A DNA stretch of 64,000 nucleotides from Mycoplasmoidaceae bacterium (GCA_024427125.1 JAKSVN010000001.1:1-64000), one strand, 5' to 3'; shown: positions 21,345 to 32,584, counted from the first letter of the stretch. Made by a program: numbers and translations. The notes: generated from the sequence alone by a model not told the origin.

Positions 21345-23873
21345 ATGAAGAAAACTAGACTACTATTTGCATCGTTGTTAACAACGAGTTTAACACCTAT
21401 TTTAGCAGCAACAGCTTGTGCTCAAGATGAAGACATCGCACCTAAATCTGTTATTGTAACATATGGTGAGGGTTTAACAGATGACATTACAATCGATGAA
21501 GATGGAACGCTTAATTTTAAAGCTCAAGTCTTACCAAAAAAAGCAAAACAAAATGTTGTGTTTGAATCATCAAACCCATCAGCAGCAATTATTGAAAATA
21601 AGAAATTAATACCTAAAGGTATTGGCACTACCAATATTACAGCATATCCGGTTGGATACCCTGGGTTAAAAGGGCATGGGGTTAATGTAACTATTGCTAA
21701 CTCTGAAGACATAACTAAAATTGATGAATCTAATGTAGTTAATGATGGAAAGCTTATAGCTGGTTTATCTGGTACATTTGGGATTATGTTAACAAATTTC
21801 AAAGCTGATTTTAAAATATCCGAAGAAGCAGGATTAGATTTTTTTCATTCACTTACAGCTAAAATCGAATGAATAAGTTCAGAATCAATGGAAGATGATG
21901 CTGCTGGAATAAAAGATATTAAAATAGACAGTTTTAATGATTCTACATTTACTGTCGTTTCTTCATTTAAGCCTAAAAATGTAGTCCCCGTAGGACATGT
22001 TTTTATGTTTAAATTAACATTTTATGTAGATTATGATTATGAAAGTGGAACAGCAGCTGCAACAATACACGGGTCAAGAAAATATTCTATCACATATGAT
22101 GGAGATAATGATTATGCAATTGACGATTCAAAAGCCCAAAAAACAATAGACTTTAATAATGGTGATTACAAATTTGCCCAAATTACAGGTTATAAGGCAC
22201 CATTTTACTTTGGAGAAGGTACAGGTCTTGAATTGAAGGCGAGCGCTAATGGTTTTGCTGCCATTGAAATTGAATCTTTAGAAATAATGAATAAGGTTGA
22301 ATCTGGTGGATATACTACATTTGATTTAGGTATACACACACATCACATGGTAAAAGTGATAGATGATATCCCCAACCTAACTATTTCTTTTTCTTTAAAT
22401 GGTATTGACGTTCTGGTATCAACTGGCTATACAATCCTAAAAACTGATTACATATCAGTAGGCACTCTACATAATTTAGAAAATTATGAAGGTAAGTCTA
22501 AGTTGCTAATAGAAGGCAATACGTCTAATTTTGATTTTTTGCCAGATGATATGCAAATAGAACTTTCGATAAATGATTCTCAATACCCTAACCCTACGTC
22601 ATATGAAATTACCTTTGTAGGTAATGGGGCCTTTAATATTGAATTTTATTGAGATACTCTATTACCTAAATTTGAACATACAGTCGCTAATATAAGATTC
22701 ATTTTAAATGGCAAACATCTTGTAAATTGCGATGATATATTAGATATTTCAAATTTGGATGATGAAAACTATATTAAATTTGAAGGCAATCAAACAATCA
22801 AAATTGGCTATGATGATAGTGTCGACAAATATTTCACAAGGGTATCAAAATTTAGTTATGGGCCCAGAGTTGTAACATACGATTGAGAAGATTATTTTGA
22901 ATTTAAATTAACAAACCAAAGTGGCACAGAAATTGCTACATCATTTAAAATAGATAATAATTTAGTCTCTATGTCCTATAAAAATGAATTTACTTTATTA
23001 ATGTATTGAGAACAAAAACCTGCGTTGGATGATACATTTTATCTAGATATTTCATACCAGCAAGAGAAAAAAATTAGCAGATTGCAGCTATCCTTTGTTG
23101 AACCTGATCCTAATAATTTTTATACAGTAAATACAAGTTCTAATGTTGGTTCAATGAAAGTTTTGAAAAATCAACAAGACGAAACAATTGAAATAGGTAT
23201 AAATATTGATTTGACCAAAAATAAACTACTAGGATTACAATTTTTAACCGATGGGTCAATGGCCCCGCAAACATACACTTTGTTTTATTCGTATGAATAT
23301 AATTCAGATACATCTAGTCAATATAAAATATTAGTTCATATTCAACCAAATGTTGAAGCCGAGTTTGGTTCTTCTTCAATATTAACATGTGACACTATCA
23401 CACTTAATGCTATATTTGTCAAAAATGATCAAAGCACTATTACTTTTTCGAAGGAAGGAACAACAATTAGTGAATTGGGAACATTGAGAACATTCCAAAC
23501 ACAAGATAAAGTCACAATCAACCCCAATACAACATATTACATAAAAGCCCCGCTCTCTAATTGAGCTTATTTTCAATCATTTATAGATGAGTATGAATAT
23601 GCTGATATGTTTTTATTCATTTGTGGCGAAGACATAAGCTCAAGCGAAAATTATATGGGGATTAGTGGTCAATTTTTTGCGTTCTTTAATAATTATGAAA
23701 TTACAACAAACAATTTATCATCATCAGGTATGAATTTAGCCTATGTACAACCTGGATATAAAGAATTATTTGATGGAAGTATGAGAAATGGTGAATTTAC
23801 ATTTGTGTGAACTCCTGAAATTGACAGTCCAGTTACCATAGACTTAGCAATCGCTATGCCTATTTACAGTTAG
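21345..23873 (+). CDS. large surface lipoprotein with Ig-like N-terminal domain
   Basis: An 842-aa predicted lipoprotein. The signal peptide MKKTRLLFASLL ends in lipobox ATAC (Cys near residue 26). A Big_2-like domain follows at about 35-125 (VVFESSNPSAAIIENKKLIPKGIGTTNITAYP). The rest is beta-rich, Asp/Asn/Thr-rich sequence without recognised domains; several YxxxFxxx strands suggest repeated beta-sandwich modules. No LRR repeats are seen. The gene reads through several TGA (Trp) codons. It sits alone between two terminators. Function is probably surface exposure or adhesion, inferred from its architecture only. Confidence 0.75.
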
Positions 23874-23905
23874 ACAAAATCATTAAATTGAAGCATTTAG
23901 AAAAG

Positions 23906-23926
23906 TAGGGTATAACCCTATTTTTT
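23906..23926 (+). terminator. intrinsic terminator after the 842-aa lipoprotein
   Basis: TAGGG/CCCTA stem with a short loop and a T6 run, about 30 bases after the stop codon. Confidence 0.65.
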
Positions 23927-23963
23927 ATTTATATATAATGAAAGTAAGGAGAAAGACTCCTTT

Positions 23964-24536
23964 ATGAAACTTAACCACAAACTTGCTGTGCATGCATACA
24001 AATTTGATGGTTCTCTATATCGAACATTTGAATTTCCTCGAGTAATCTTTGAAAATGACAAATATTTGATTCTAGATCTACAAAACTGTCGCATAATCAG
24101 CCAAGCAAAAAACAAGAAATTTTATCATTCCTACTCAAAGAAGGATTCTTTATGAGTTATCTTCAAAGATGAATGATACAACTTATTCATTAATATAAAT
24201 GATAAGAATAAGATTATTTATTACTTCAATGTGGCTACTCCATACATCTTCGAAGAAGATGCTATTAAATATATTGACCTAGACCTAGATGTTAGGGTAA
24301 TAGATGTAAATAGCCAAATTGAAGTAATAAGAGTATTAGATGAAAAAGAATTTGATGCTCATGCACAACAAATGCTTTATCCTAAGAAGTTAATAAATAA
24401 AGCAAAAGAAGTAAAAGATGATATTTTGCAAAAACTTCAAACTAAGTCATTCCAAAATGTATTTAACTCAGATTTATTCAAACAATTAGATAAAATTATT
24501 AATAAGCCTAAACGAAAGAATTATCATGGAAAATAA
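23964..24536 (+). CDS. DUF402 nucleoside tri/diphosphate phosphatase-like protein
   Basis: A 190-aa protein of the DUF402/UPF0374 (Ntdp, YgaC) family, whose characterised members hydrolyse nucleoside tri- and diphosphates. Seen: the beta-barrel start with VHAYKFDGSLYRTFEFP, WVIFKDEWYNLFI, the acidic YFNVATPYIFEEDAIKYIDLDLDV segment and the C-terminal DEKEFDAHAQQM. Length is typical. RBS AAGGAG lies upstream. The C-terminus overlaps the next gene by 11 bases. Confidence 0.75.
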
Positions 24537-25248
24537 TTTACAAGAACTACTAAAAGAAACAGAAACATTAATTAAAGCCGAAAAAGAAGATGAAGCTTTA
24601 ACTATGTTAAAATCTGAGTTAAAGAACCCCCTATGATCTTTAAAAGAACAAGAAGAAATTACTCAAAAAATAAAAGCTCTTGAAAAGTTTTTACATCAAA
24701 ATGAATGAGCTTTGAAATTAAACAAATCTGATAAAAATACATTAATCAAAATGTTTAATTCTGATGGTTATGAAATTGCTGTTTTAGATAAACTATTTGA
24801 AAGATTTGGTAAAGATCTAAATAAAGCAGATTATTTAAAATTAGGACAAGTTTTATTAGATGATTCAATAAGTAATGAAATGAAGATTACTTATTTAAAT
24901 ATTTTCAAAGATTACGAAGTAAAACATGAATTTGATTACCATAACACTATCACTGGTAAAACATTCAAAATTGACACAAAAAGCAACTTTGGTTTAGAAA
25001 GCTTTGAAAAACTCTTCAAAGTAGCAGACAAGTTAGCTGCAATGTTCTTTAAAGAAACAAGTAAAGAACAATTAGCTAAACAAATAATGAATGCGATTTA
25101 TTATCATTATTTCAATGATTATTCAGAGATTAAATATACATCTGAAGAACTATTTGATAAGATAGCAAATTATGTTGAAAGAGCATTCAACAATATTTAT
25201 CCGGAAGATAAACAGTTTGGTGATTGAATAAATAAAATTCTAGCTTAA
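24526..25248 (+). CDS. DUF3196 family protein (MG237-like)
   Basis: A 240-aa, helical, charged soluble protein found in mycoplasmas (similar to MG237/MPN330); function unknown. The N-terminal region (MENNLQELLKETETLIKAEKEDEALTML-type) looks TPR-like and is followed by a middle domain with HEFDYHNTITGKTF. It overlaps the DUF402 gene by 11 bases, so the pair is translationally coupled. Its stop codon is interlocked with that of the lipoprotein on the other strand. Confidence 0.65.
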
Positions 25249-25736
25249 CGAGCTGTAAAAACGTATTCAGCAGTTTTATATGTAACAATATTTATCTTGA
25301 TTTGAGTATTGCGATTTAGAGTTTGAATAAAATTTGGTTTTAAATTTAGAAAACCAAGTGTTAAAACAATTTCTCATTTTGTATTATCTACAATTTGTCA
25401 CTCATTGTCTTTTTTTATTCATACACTTTTAGCTTCAACCCATTGTGGACGAACTGTGCCACCGCTATCTGCATTGTAATAAAACGAAGGTTTTTTGTTA
25501 TCTCAACTATCTTTTCAATTAGAATAGTCAATAACGCAACTATATTCTACCCCTTGTGTTAATGTACAACTATCTGATTCTAAATAGTGCGCCATTTCCC
25601 ATTTAGTATTTCATTTATTTACTTTAATGTAATTTTCTGGTTTTGGTTTCGCTTGATTGCAAGATACTAATGTTAATGGTAGTGCAGACAGTGCTGCACA
25701 ACTTAGAGGTAGTAATGTTTTAACCAAATTTCTCAT
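25245..25736 (-). CDS. small lipoprotein
   Basis: A 163-aa predicted lipoprotein read on the minus strand. MRNLVKTLLPLSC... is a signal peptide with lipobox LVSC (Cys near 26), followed by a Trp-rich mature part (WNTKWEMAHYLES, YSNWKDSWDNKK). It has about eight Trp, six by TGA and two by TGG. The family is not recognised. It is convergent with DUF3196: both TAA stops share the TTAA at 25245-25248. No clear ribosome binding site is seen. It lies antisense to transcription leaving the DUF402-DUF3196 unit. Confidence 0.72.
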
Positions 25737-25791
25737 ACAAAAATTATAGTAAAGATTGAGTGAAACTTATCTTATTAAGTAAATATTAATT

Positions 25792-25818
25792 AATAACTAC
25801 TTTAGTAGTTATTTTTTA
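25792..25818 (+). terminator. intrinsic terminator upstream of prs
   Basis: Ten-base arms AATAACTACT/AGTAGTTATT with a T6 run on the plus strand. It would stop read-through from DUF3196 after it has crossed the antisense lipoprotein gene and its promoter region. Confidence 0.65.
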
Positions 25819-25829
25819 ATTATTAGTTT

Positions 25830-25835
25830 TATAAT
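25830..25835 (+). promoter_or_regulatory. -10 box of prs
   Basis: TATAAT 23 bases before the prs ATG, followed by RBS AAGGGGA. Confidence 0.6.
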
Positions 25836-25858
25836 CAATCTATAGATAAGGGGAAATA

Positions 25859-26866
25859 ATGGACAAACAAAAGAAAAATGTGTTATTTGCACTATCTGCT
25901 AGTAAAGAACTAGGAAAGAAAGTAGCAAAACAACTACACTTGTCTTTATCACCAGTAGAAATTAAACATTTTGCTGATGGTGAAACAATGGTTAAAGCTG
26001 TTGATTCTATTAGAAACAAAAATGTATTTGTTATTCAATCAACAAGTAAACCAGTAAATGAAAACTTAATGGAATTACTTATTGCTATTGACTCTTTTAG
26101 AAGAGCAAGTGCAAGAAGTATTACAGTCTTATTACCATACTATGGCTATGCAAGACAAGACCGTAAAACTATTGGTAGAGAACCAATTACATGTAAGCTA
26201 GTTGCTGACTTATTGCAAAAAGCAGGAGCTGACAGAGTAACAATCATTGATCTACACTCTAGTCAATCTCAAGGTTTCTTCGATGTGCCTGTTGATACAT
26301 GTTCAGCAAGTTACATTGTGCTAGATGCAATGATTAAAGAATCAGGATTAAAGAATACAGTAATTGTTTCTCCTGATTATGGTTCAGTTAAAAGAGCAAG
26401 AGATTTATCTCTTATATACAACTTACCAGTTGCTATTCTAGACAAGAGAAGACCAGAACCTAACAAAGCCGAAATTACTAACGTATTAGGTTATGTTAAA
26501 GGTAAGAAGGCAATTATTATCGATGATATGATCGATACAGGTGGAACATTAATTGCTGCTTGTAAAGTCTTAAAAGAAAAAGGTGTTAAAGCAATTTATG
26601 CTGGAGCAACACATGGATTGTTTTCTAGAGATTCAGTAAATAACTTTAACAATGCATTAAGACATAAATGAATTGATAAGTTATATGTAGCTAACACATT
26701 AGATCATGTATACCATTTAGGTATTGATGGATTAAAAATAGTTGATATTTCAAGACTATTAGCAGATATTCTAGATGTATATATGTCTGATTCAGACAAG
26801 TCTATTACCCAAGTTTATAAAAAACTAACAAAAAGAAATAATAAAGGAAGAAAATCATGAAAGTAA
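25859..26866 (+). CDS. prs: ribose-phosphate pyrophosphokinase
   Basis: A 335-aa enzyme that makes PRPP from ribose-5-phosphate and ATP, the entry point to nucleotide and NAD synthesis. Seen: FADGETMVK, the flexible-loop region YYGYARQDRKT, the metal-binding DLHSSQSQGFFD, the regulatory segment VSPDYGSVKRA and the PRPP-binding IIIDDMIDTGGTL. RBS AAGGGG is strong. The last 10 bases overlap ridA. Confidence 0.95.
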
Positions 26867-27228
26867 TTAGTTCAAAAAACGCACCTGCAGCTTTAGGGCC
26901 ATACAGTCAAGCAATTGATACAGGTAATACATTATATGTATCAGGTGTTCTAGGTATTGTTCCTGCTACAGGAAATTTAGCAGGAAGTTCTATTGAAGAA
27001 CAAACAACTCAAGTCTTTAAAAATATTGATGCAATTTTAACAACAGCAGGATATGCAAAAGAAACTGTTGTTAAATGTAATGTCTTCTTATCTGACTTAG
27101 ATGACTTTGCAGCATGCAATAAAATTTATGCTGAATATTTTGGCAATCACAAACCAGCTAGAGCTTGTGTTCAAGCTAAGATGGTTAAAGCAGCTAAAGT
27201 TGAAATCGACGTTGTTGCAGTTAAGTAA
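26857..27228 (+). CDS. ridA: RidA family enamine/imine deaminase
   Basis: A 123-aa YjgF/YER057c/UK114 protein. Seen: the conserved APAALGPYSQAI, LYVSGVLGI, the catalytic Arg in PARACVQ and the C-terminal KVEIDVVAVK. It hydrolyses reactive imines/enamines made by PLP enzymes. RBS AAAGGAAG lies in the end of prs, and the 10-base overlap implies coupling. Confidence 0.92.
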   Translation: MKVISSKNAPAALGPYSQAIDTGNTLYVSGVLGIVPATGNLAGSSIEEQTTQVFKNIDAILTTAGYAKETVVKCNVFLSDLDDFAACNKIYAEYFGNHKPARACVQAKMVKAAKVEIDVVAVK

Positions 27229-27230
27229 TT

Positions 27231-27257
27231 AAATAGGGCTAAATCCCTATTTTTTTA
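27231..27257 (+). terminator. intrinsic terminator after ridA
   Basis: AAATAGGG/CCCTATTT stem with a 6-base loop and a T7 run, directly after the stop codon. Confidence 0.8.
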
Positions 27258-27318
27258 TACATTTTTTCATATTAACAAATTTTACTAAAAACCCACATTT
27301 AATCAATGTTTACGACGT

Positions 27319-27350
27319 GTTAGGAAAAGATTTTTTCTAACATTTTTATT
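27319..27350 (+). terminator. second hairpin with T-run before the BspA-like lipoprotein
   Basis: GTTAGGAAAA pairs with the TTTTTTCTAAC side (one G-T) and is followed by TTTTTATTTTT. It is either a back-up terminator for prs-ridA or an attenuator in the leader of the lipoprotein gene, whose ATG is only about 20 bases away. Confidence 0.55.
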
Positions 27351-27370
27351 TTTGCAGTTAATTGCTTAGT

Positions 27371-28849
27371 ATGAGAACAAAGAAGCATTTATTAACTGCA
27401 GCTTTTGTGACTGCTGCATCAACAATAGCCACAACGATTCCATGCATAGCGTCATGTGCATATAAAAACGGTAGGATAACACCAATTATCAAAACAATTA
27501 ACATTGATTTACCATCAACTGATTTTTCAGTTAATGAGTACCACACAACAACTACTGATCCAATTATTGTTGAATGTTTTGATGAACATGGTAAAGAAGT
27601 AAAAGGAGAAATAGAATGAGTCATCACTAGTGATGATGGTGTTAGCCAACCTGAGTGAATAAAGGTTAATGAAAGTAATCAATTAATTATTACAGCATTA
27701 AAAGAAAAAGCAAGATATGGTTTTACCATTTATGCTCAAGACAAGAAAACTAAATTGGTTAAGTCAGAATGTAAGACTTTCTATGTTGACATAGTGGCAG
27801 CACCACTTGTTCCACCTGATAGTATTGAAGTCTTGAATGTAAGTCAAAAGAAATATATATACATGAGGCAATCAGATTCTATTCGTATTACGGCTAGAGG
27901 ACACCGTGAAGGTTTTCAACCAGAAGAAGTTTCTTCTGAATGTACATGAGAATTAACACAACAAGCAGGAAAAAGAAGCAAGGATTTAACTGGTGCACCA
28001 ACTTTATATATTCAAGCTGATAAAGATGGATGTAATCTCTTTATGTCCAAATACATAGACGATAACTGAGCTGGCAAATATGCAGCAATGATTGTTGCTA
28101 GAAGTGTTGAATCTAAAGAAGTTACAGGATATATTGTTTTGCAATTTGAAGCAGTTAATGGAACAACATATGTTCATAGCGAATCTGGTTGTATCTTAAC
28201 AAGAAAAGATTTAAATGATTCTTGAACAATTACTTCTTTAGTAGCTGATACAACAATCATTTCTGGTTTACCAGAACAAATAATGGATCATCCTATCACA
28301 AAGGTAGGCAAAAACCTATGTTCTGTTAGTGGAATAACTGAATTAACAGAAGTATATCTACCTAAATCTGTAATTGAAATTGAAGAATCAGCCTTCTTCA
28401 ATCAAATGAAATTAACAACCATAGCTATGCCAGGTGTTAAATATGTAGGAGATTCAGCATTTAGAGGTTGTAATCAACTTACTTTAAGTCAAGAGTATGA
28501 TCAACCTATCTTAAGATATGTTGGTGCAAGAGCCTTCTATCTATGCACTAGATTATCACTTTCATCTAAGAATGAATTGTATTACATAGGTGAACGTGCA
28601 TTCTGCAGTAGTGGTATTACAGATATAGATATTGGACCATATATTAGCTTCATAGATACAGATGCTTTTACTGACTGTTTATATCTAGAAAATATCATCA
28701 TTTCTAACCCTACACCACCAAAATTAGGAGGGATCTTATTCTATGGTTCAAGTAATCCACAAAGCATAAAAGTGCCACTTGATGCAGTTATGACATATAT
28801 TAACGATGATAATTGAGCACCATATAGCCCACTTATTGTCGGTTTCTAG
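27371..28849 (+). CDS. BspA-like leucine-rich-repeat lipoprotein
   Basis: A 492-aa predicted lipoprotein. The signal peptide (MRTKKHLLTAAFVTAAS...) has lipobox IASC (Cys near residue 29). Two Ig-like stretches with alternating strands follow (about 35-250). Then LRR_5/BspA repeats run from about 300 to 440: LTEVYLPKSVIEIEESAF, MPGVKYVGDSAFRGC, YIGERAFCSSGI and FIDTDAFTDC. It closes with the typical BspA C-cap IKVPLDAVMTYINDDNW. The repeats are of a different subtype from those in the lipoprotein at 15153. No Shine-Dalgarno is visible before the ATG. Probably a cell-surface adhesin. Confidence 0.83.
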
Positions 28850-28872
28850 AGACAAATCACCAAATTTTCAGG

Positions 28873-28901
28873 GTAAAAAAACGACTATGTCGTTTTTTTA
28901 C
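28873..28901 (+). terminator. strong intrinsic terminator after the BspA-like lipoprotein
   Basis: A perfect 13-base stem (28873-28885/28889-28901) with a TAT loop. Symmetry of the A and T runs makes it potentially bidirectional. Confidence 0.85.
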
Positions 28902-29024
28902 TTTTCTTATTTTTATAGTAAAAAATGATGTGGGAAAGTGGTGGGTTTCCAGGGTCAAAAATGGGTTAAAAATCTTTATTTTTTAAATAAATAAAAATAT
29001 TTATGTAATTTTAACGATTGTATA

Positions 29025-29030
29025 TATAAT
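29025..29030 (+). promoter_or_regulatory. -10 box of the ribosomal S10 supercluster
   Basis: TATAAT in a TATATATAATATA stretch about 90 bases before rpsJ, following a 120-base A/T-rich region with no gene. The leader (about 29037-29121) shows only a small ACAC/GTGT hairpin and ends in RBS AAAGGAAA. Confidence 0.6.
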
Positions 29031-29121
29031 ATATTAACTATTTTAGAAATATGATACACCAAAAAGTGTTGTCATTGTCTAATCAATAGTGAACAAATAA
29101 AATAAACTGAAAGGAAATGTT

Positions 29122-29427
29122 ATGAAACAAGAGTTAAGAATTAAATTGTTTTCTTATGACCAAGCTACGCTTGATCAATCAACTAAGAAAATAATTGAGA
29201 TTGCAAGAAATAACAATTGTGACATTAAGGGACCTATTCCTTTACCAACACGTAAAGAAATATTTACTATTTGTCGTGCACCACACGTAAATAAACCTTC
29301 AATGGAACAATTTGAAAAAAGAACTCACAAACGTTTAATTGTTTTAGGAAACATTAACCCTAAAGTTATGGATAGCTTAAAGAGATTAAGCATTCCATCA
29401 TCTGTTGAAATCCAAATCATTTTATAG
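29122..29427 (+). CDS. rpsJ: 30S ribosomal protein S10
   Basis: A 101-aa S10, first gene of the S10 operon. It has the typical [20 protein letters not shown] start, the [16 protein letters not shown] loop and THKRLIVL. Length is as expected. RBS AAAGGAAA lies before the ATG. S10 is part of the 30S head. Confidence 0.97.
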   Translation: MKQELRIKLFSYDQATLDQSTKKIIEIARNNNCDIKGPIPLPTRKEIFTICRAPHVNKPSMEQFEKRTHKRLIVLGNINPKVMDSLKRLSIPSSVEIQIIL

Positions 29428-29440
29428 GAGATAGTCGATT

Positions 29441-30319
29441 ATGAAATGTATTTTAGGAAAGAAAATAGGAATGGTACAATTGTTCGATACTACTGGTAAA
29501 GTTTGACCAGCAACTATCGTTCATTGTGAACCAAACAGGGTTATTCAAGTTAAAGAAAAAGCTGTTAAGGTTGGTTTTGACTCAGTTGAAGCTAAGAAAC
29601 TTAACAAAGCACAACTTGGTGTATTCAAAGCAGTTAAATCTGATAAGAACTATAAGCAAATTCATGAATTTGCTAATGTGACAGGTTACAAAGTTGGTGA
29701 CGAATTAAAAGTTAGCCAATTTAAACCTGGAGAATTTGTTGATGTACAAGGCACAACAAAAGGTCATGGATTCACTGGTGCAATTAAAAGATGAAACTTT
29801 AAGATTGGACCAATGAGCCATGGTGCAGGTTATCCACACAGATACCAAGGATCTATTGCTATGGGTCGTGGTGGTAGCCAAGCACAAAGAGTTAGAAAAG
29901 GTCAAAGAATGTCTGGCCACTATGGTAATGAATTGGTTACAATTCAAAACCTACAAGTACTTTATGTTAACGAAAGAGATAACACAATAACAATCATGGG
30001 TGCTATTCCAGGTAATGTTGACGGAACAGTATTTATTAAAAATTCTGTTAAGAGAACAAAACCAGTAGCTCCAGTTGAAATTATTACTAAAGCTAACATG
30101 GATGAAGTACAAGCTCAAAACGAAGTATTACAAGACAAAGAAGCTGTTAAAGAAGCTAATGCTGCAATTGATAAACAAGAAGCAGCTAAAGCTGAAGCAG
30201 AAAAGAAAGCAAAAGAAGCTGCTGCTGTTGCTAAGGCTGAAGAAGCTAAGGCTGCAGAAAAAGCTGCTGCTGAAGCTGCTAAGAATCCAGCTCCTGCTGA
30301 AAAGAAGGAAGGTAAATAA
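29441..30319 (+). CDS. rplC: 50S ribosomal protein L3 with long C-terminal tail
   Basis: A 292-aa L3. The core (about residues 1-210) starts MKCILGKKIGMVQLFD and includes GTTKGHGFTGAIKRW and the conserved MSHGAGYPHRYQGSIAMGR-type loop. The roughly 80 residues beyond the usual end are Ala/Lys/Glu-rich and low in complexity. RBS TAGGAGA. Confidence 0.97.
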
Positions 30320-30321
30320 TT

Positions 30322-30948
30322 ATGGCAAAATTAAACATTATTGATTTATCTAACAAATCTGTAGGCGAAGTTGAAATCAGAAAAGAAATTGCTGAAGCAA
30401 AAGTTGCTAAGCAACCATTATTTGATGAAATCATTGCTGAATTAGCAGGCAAGAGACAAGGAACACACTCAACTTTAACAAAAGCTGAAGTTCGTGGTGG
30501 TGGTAGAAAACCAGTTCCTCAAAAACATACAGGTAATGCTCGTCAAGGTTCTATTAGAAACCCTCACTATGTAGGTGGTGGTGTTGTCTTTGGACCAAAA
30601 CCAAATAGAAACTATACACACAAAGTAAACAAGAAAGTTGCACACTTAGCACTAGTATCTGCATTAAACCAAAGAATTGAAAAAGATATCTTTGTAGTTG
30701 ATGATGCAGCTATTAAGAAAGCAAAAACAAAAGATTTTGCAAAGCTAATGAAACTTTTAAAGATTGATGGTAAACGTGTATTATTTGGTTTCTGTAATGC
30801 TGACAAAAACGCAATCAAGTTTACAAGAAACATTAAAAATGCTGATGCTAAACTTGTTAACCAAGTTTCTGCTTATGACATTCTAAGAGCAAAGAAAATT
30901 ATTTTCTGTGCTAAAGCAGCAAACGAAATTCTAGGAGGTAAGAAATAA
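30322..30948 (+). CDS. rplD: 50S ribosomal protein L4
   Basis: A 208-aa L4 with the extended loop GTHSTLTKAEVRGGGRKPVPQKHTG-type and HYVGGGVVFGP motif. The length is normal and there is no tail, unlike its neighbours. The stop shares a base with the L23 start. Confidence 0.97.
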   Translation: MAKLNIIDLSNKSVGEVEIRKEIAEAKVAKQPLFDEIIAELAGKRQGTHSTLTKAEVRGGGRKPVPQKHTGNARQGSIRNPHYVGGGVVFGPKPNRNYTHKVNKKVAHLALVSALNQRIEKDIFVVDDAAIKKAKTKDFAKLMKLLKIDGKRVLFGFCNADKNAIKFTRNIKNADAKLVNQVSAYDILRAKKIIFCAKAANEILGGKK

Positions 30949-31409
30949 TGCAATTAACTAATGTAATTATTAAGCCTTACTTAACTGAAAAGAGTTATAC
31001 AAGAAGAGCTGAAGACAAAAAGAAATATGCTTTCATTGTTAATATCGATGCAAACAAGCATGATATTGCAATGGCATTTGAAGCTATCTTTGATATTACA
31101 CCAGAATCTGTTACAACAATGGTTAGAAAATCTGTTGCAACAAGAACTGGAACTTTACACCCAGGTTATATAAAAGCATTTAAGATTGCTTATGTAACTT
31201 TACCAAAAGGTAAAGATATTTCAGTATCAAAAGAAGAATTCGAAGCAAAAGCAAAAGCTGCTAGTGAAAAAGCTGATGTTAAAGTAAAAGAAAAACCAGC
31301 AGCTAAGGAAGTTGTTAAGAAACAAGCAGTAGAAGTTAAGAAAGATGAAAAGATCGAAACTTCTGAAAAGAAAACTGCTTGAAGAAAACAAACAAATAAG
31401 AATCACTAA
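30948..31409 (+). CDS. rplW: 50S ribosomal protein L23 with C-terminal extension
   Basis: A 153-aa L23, with IKPYLTEKSY at the start and KKYAFIVNIDANKHDIAMAFE. The core is about 95 residues; a Lys/Ala/Glu-rich tail follows and ends WRKQTNKNH after a TGA-coded Trp. L23 lines the polypeptide exit and binds trigger factor. Confidence 0.96.
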
Positions 31410-31420
31410 GGAGGTAGACT

Positions 31421-32263
31421 ATGGCAATTAAATATAAAAAGACAAGATCTAGTGGTAAACGTACATATGTTACTATTGATTACAAAAAAGAATTATCTAC
31501 GTCTATCCCACACAAACCTTTAACATCATCAGTTCATAATGAATCTGGACGTAATGCACGCGGTGTTATTACAACTAGACATCATGGTGGACAACACAAG
31601 AGAAAATTCCGTGAAATTGATTTCAAGAGAAATAAAGATGGAATTAAAGCAATTGTTAAATCAATTGAATATGATCCAAACAGAACTGCTTTTATATCAT
31701 TAGTAGCTTATGCTGATGGAACTAAGAAATATATCTTAGCTCCTAACGGTATCAAAGTAGGAGATGAAATTATTTCAAATCCAAAATGTGATATTAAAGT
31801 AGGAAATAGTATGGAAATCCAAAATGTTCCTGAAGGTACATTTGTTCACAATATTGAACTAAACCCTGGTCACGGTGCACAATTAGTAAGATCAGCAGGA
31901 AGTTCAGCCCAAGTTTTAGGTAAAGATGAAACTGGACTATTCATGCTAGTTAAATTAGCTAGTGGTGAAGTAAGAAAAATTAATAACAAGTGTCGTGTAA
32001 CAATCGGCTTTGTAAGTAACTTAGATCATAACTTAGTTAACTTAGGTAAAGCTGGTGTGTCAAGACACATGGGTATAAGACCAACAGTTCGTGGTAGTGC
32101 AATGAACCCTAACGATCACCCACATGGTGGTGGTGAAGGTCGTCAACCAGTTGGTAAAGATGCTCCAAGAACACCTTGAGGTAAGAGACACATGGGTGTT
32201 AAGACTAGAAACAAAAAGAAAGCATCTAACATGATGATTGTTAGAAGAAGAAACGGAAAATAG
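31421..32263 (+). CDS. rplB: 50S ribosomal protein L2
   Basis: A 280-aa L2 of normal length. The C-terminal peptidyl-transferase-proximal motif [22 protein letters not shown] is present, with Trp as TGA. RBS AAGGAGG. Confidence 0.98.
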
Positions 32264-32275
32264 AAAGGAACTAAT

Positions 32276-32584
32276 ATGTCAAGAAGTAGTAAAAAAGGCG
32301 CTTTTGTTGATGCAAGCTTAATGAAAAAAGTTTTAGCAGCAAAAAAAGATGCTAAGAAAAAACCAATAAAGACTTGATCTAGAAGATCAACAATCTTCCC
32401 TGAATTTGTTGGTTTAACATTCCAAGTTTACAACGGCAAACAATTTGTTAATGTCTTTGTAACTGACGAAATGGTTGGATACAAACTTGGTGAATTCGTT
32501 CCAACTCGTGTCTTCAAACAACACTCATCTAACAACAAAGCTGAAGATGCTAAGGCAGCTGCAGCAACAGGAGGAGCTAAATAA
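32276..32584 (+). CDS. rpsS: 30S ribosomal protein S19
   Basis: A 102-aa S19 containing [37 protein letters not shown] and the Ala-rich end AAAATGGAK, slightly longer than usual. The reading frame is confirmed by the S19 core motifs. It overlaps rplV by one base. Confidence 0.96.

Noticed and set aside
30075..30344. Long Lys/Leu-rich open frame overlapping the end of rplC
   Set aside because: It is a shifted-frame shadow of the Ala/Lys/Glu-rich L3 tail, as are the Ser/Leu-rich open frames opposite the tails of L16 and L29.
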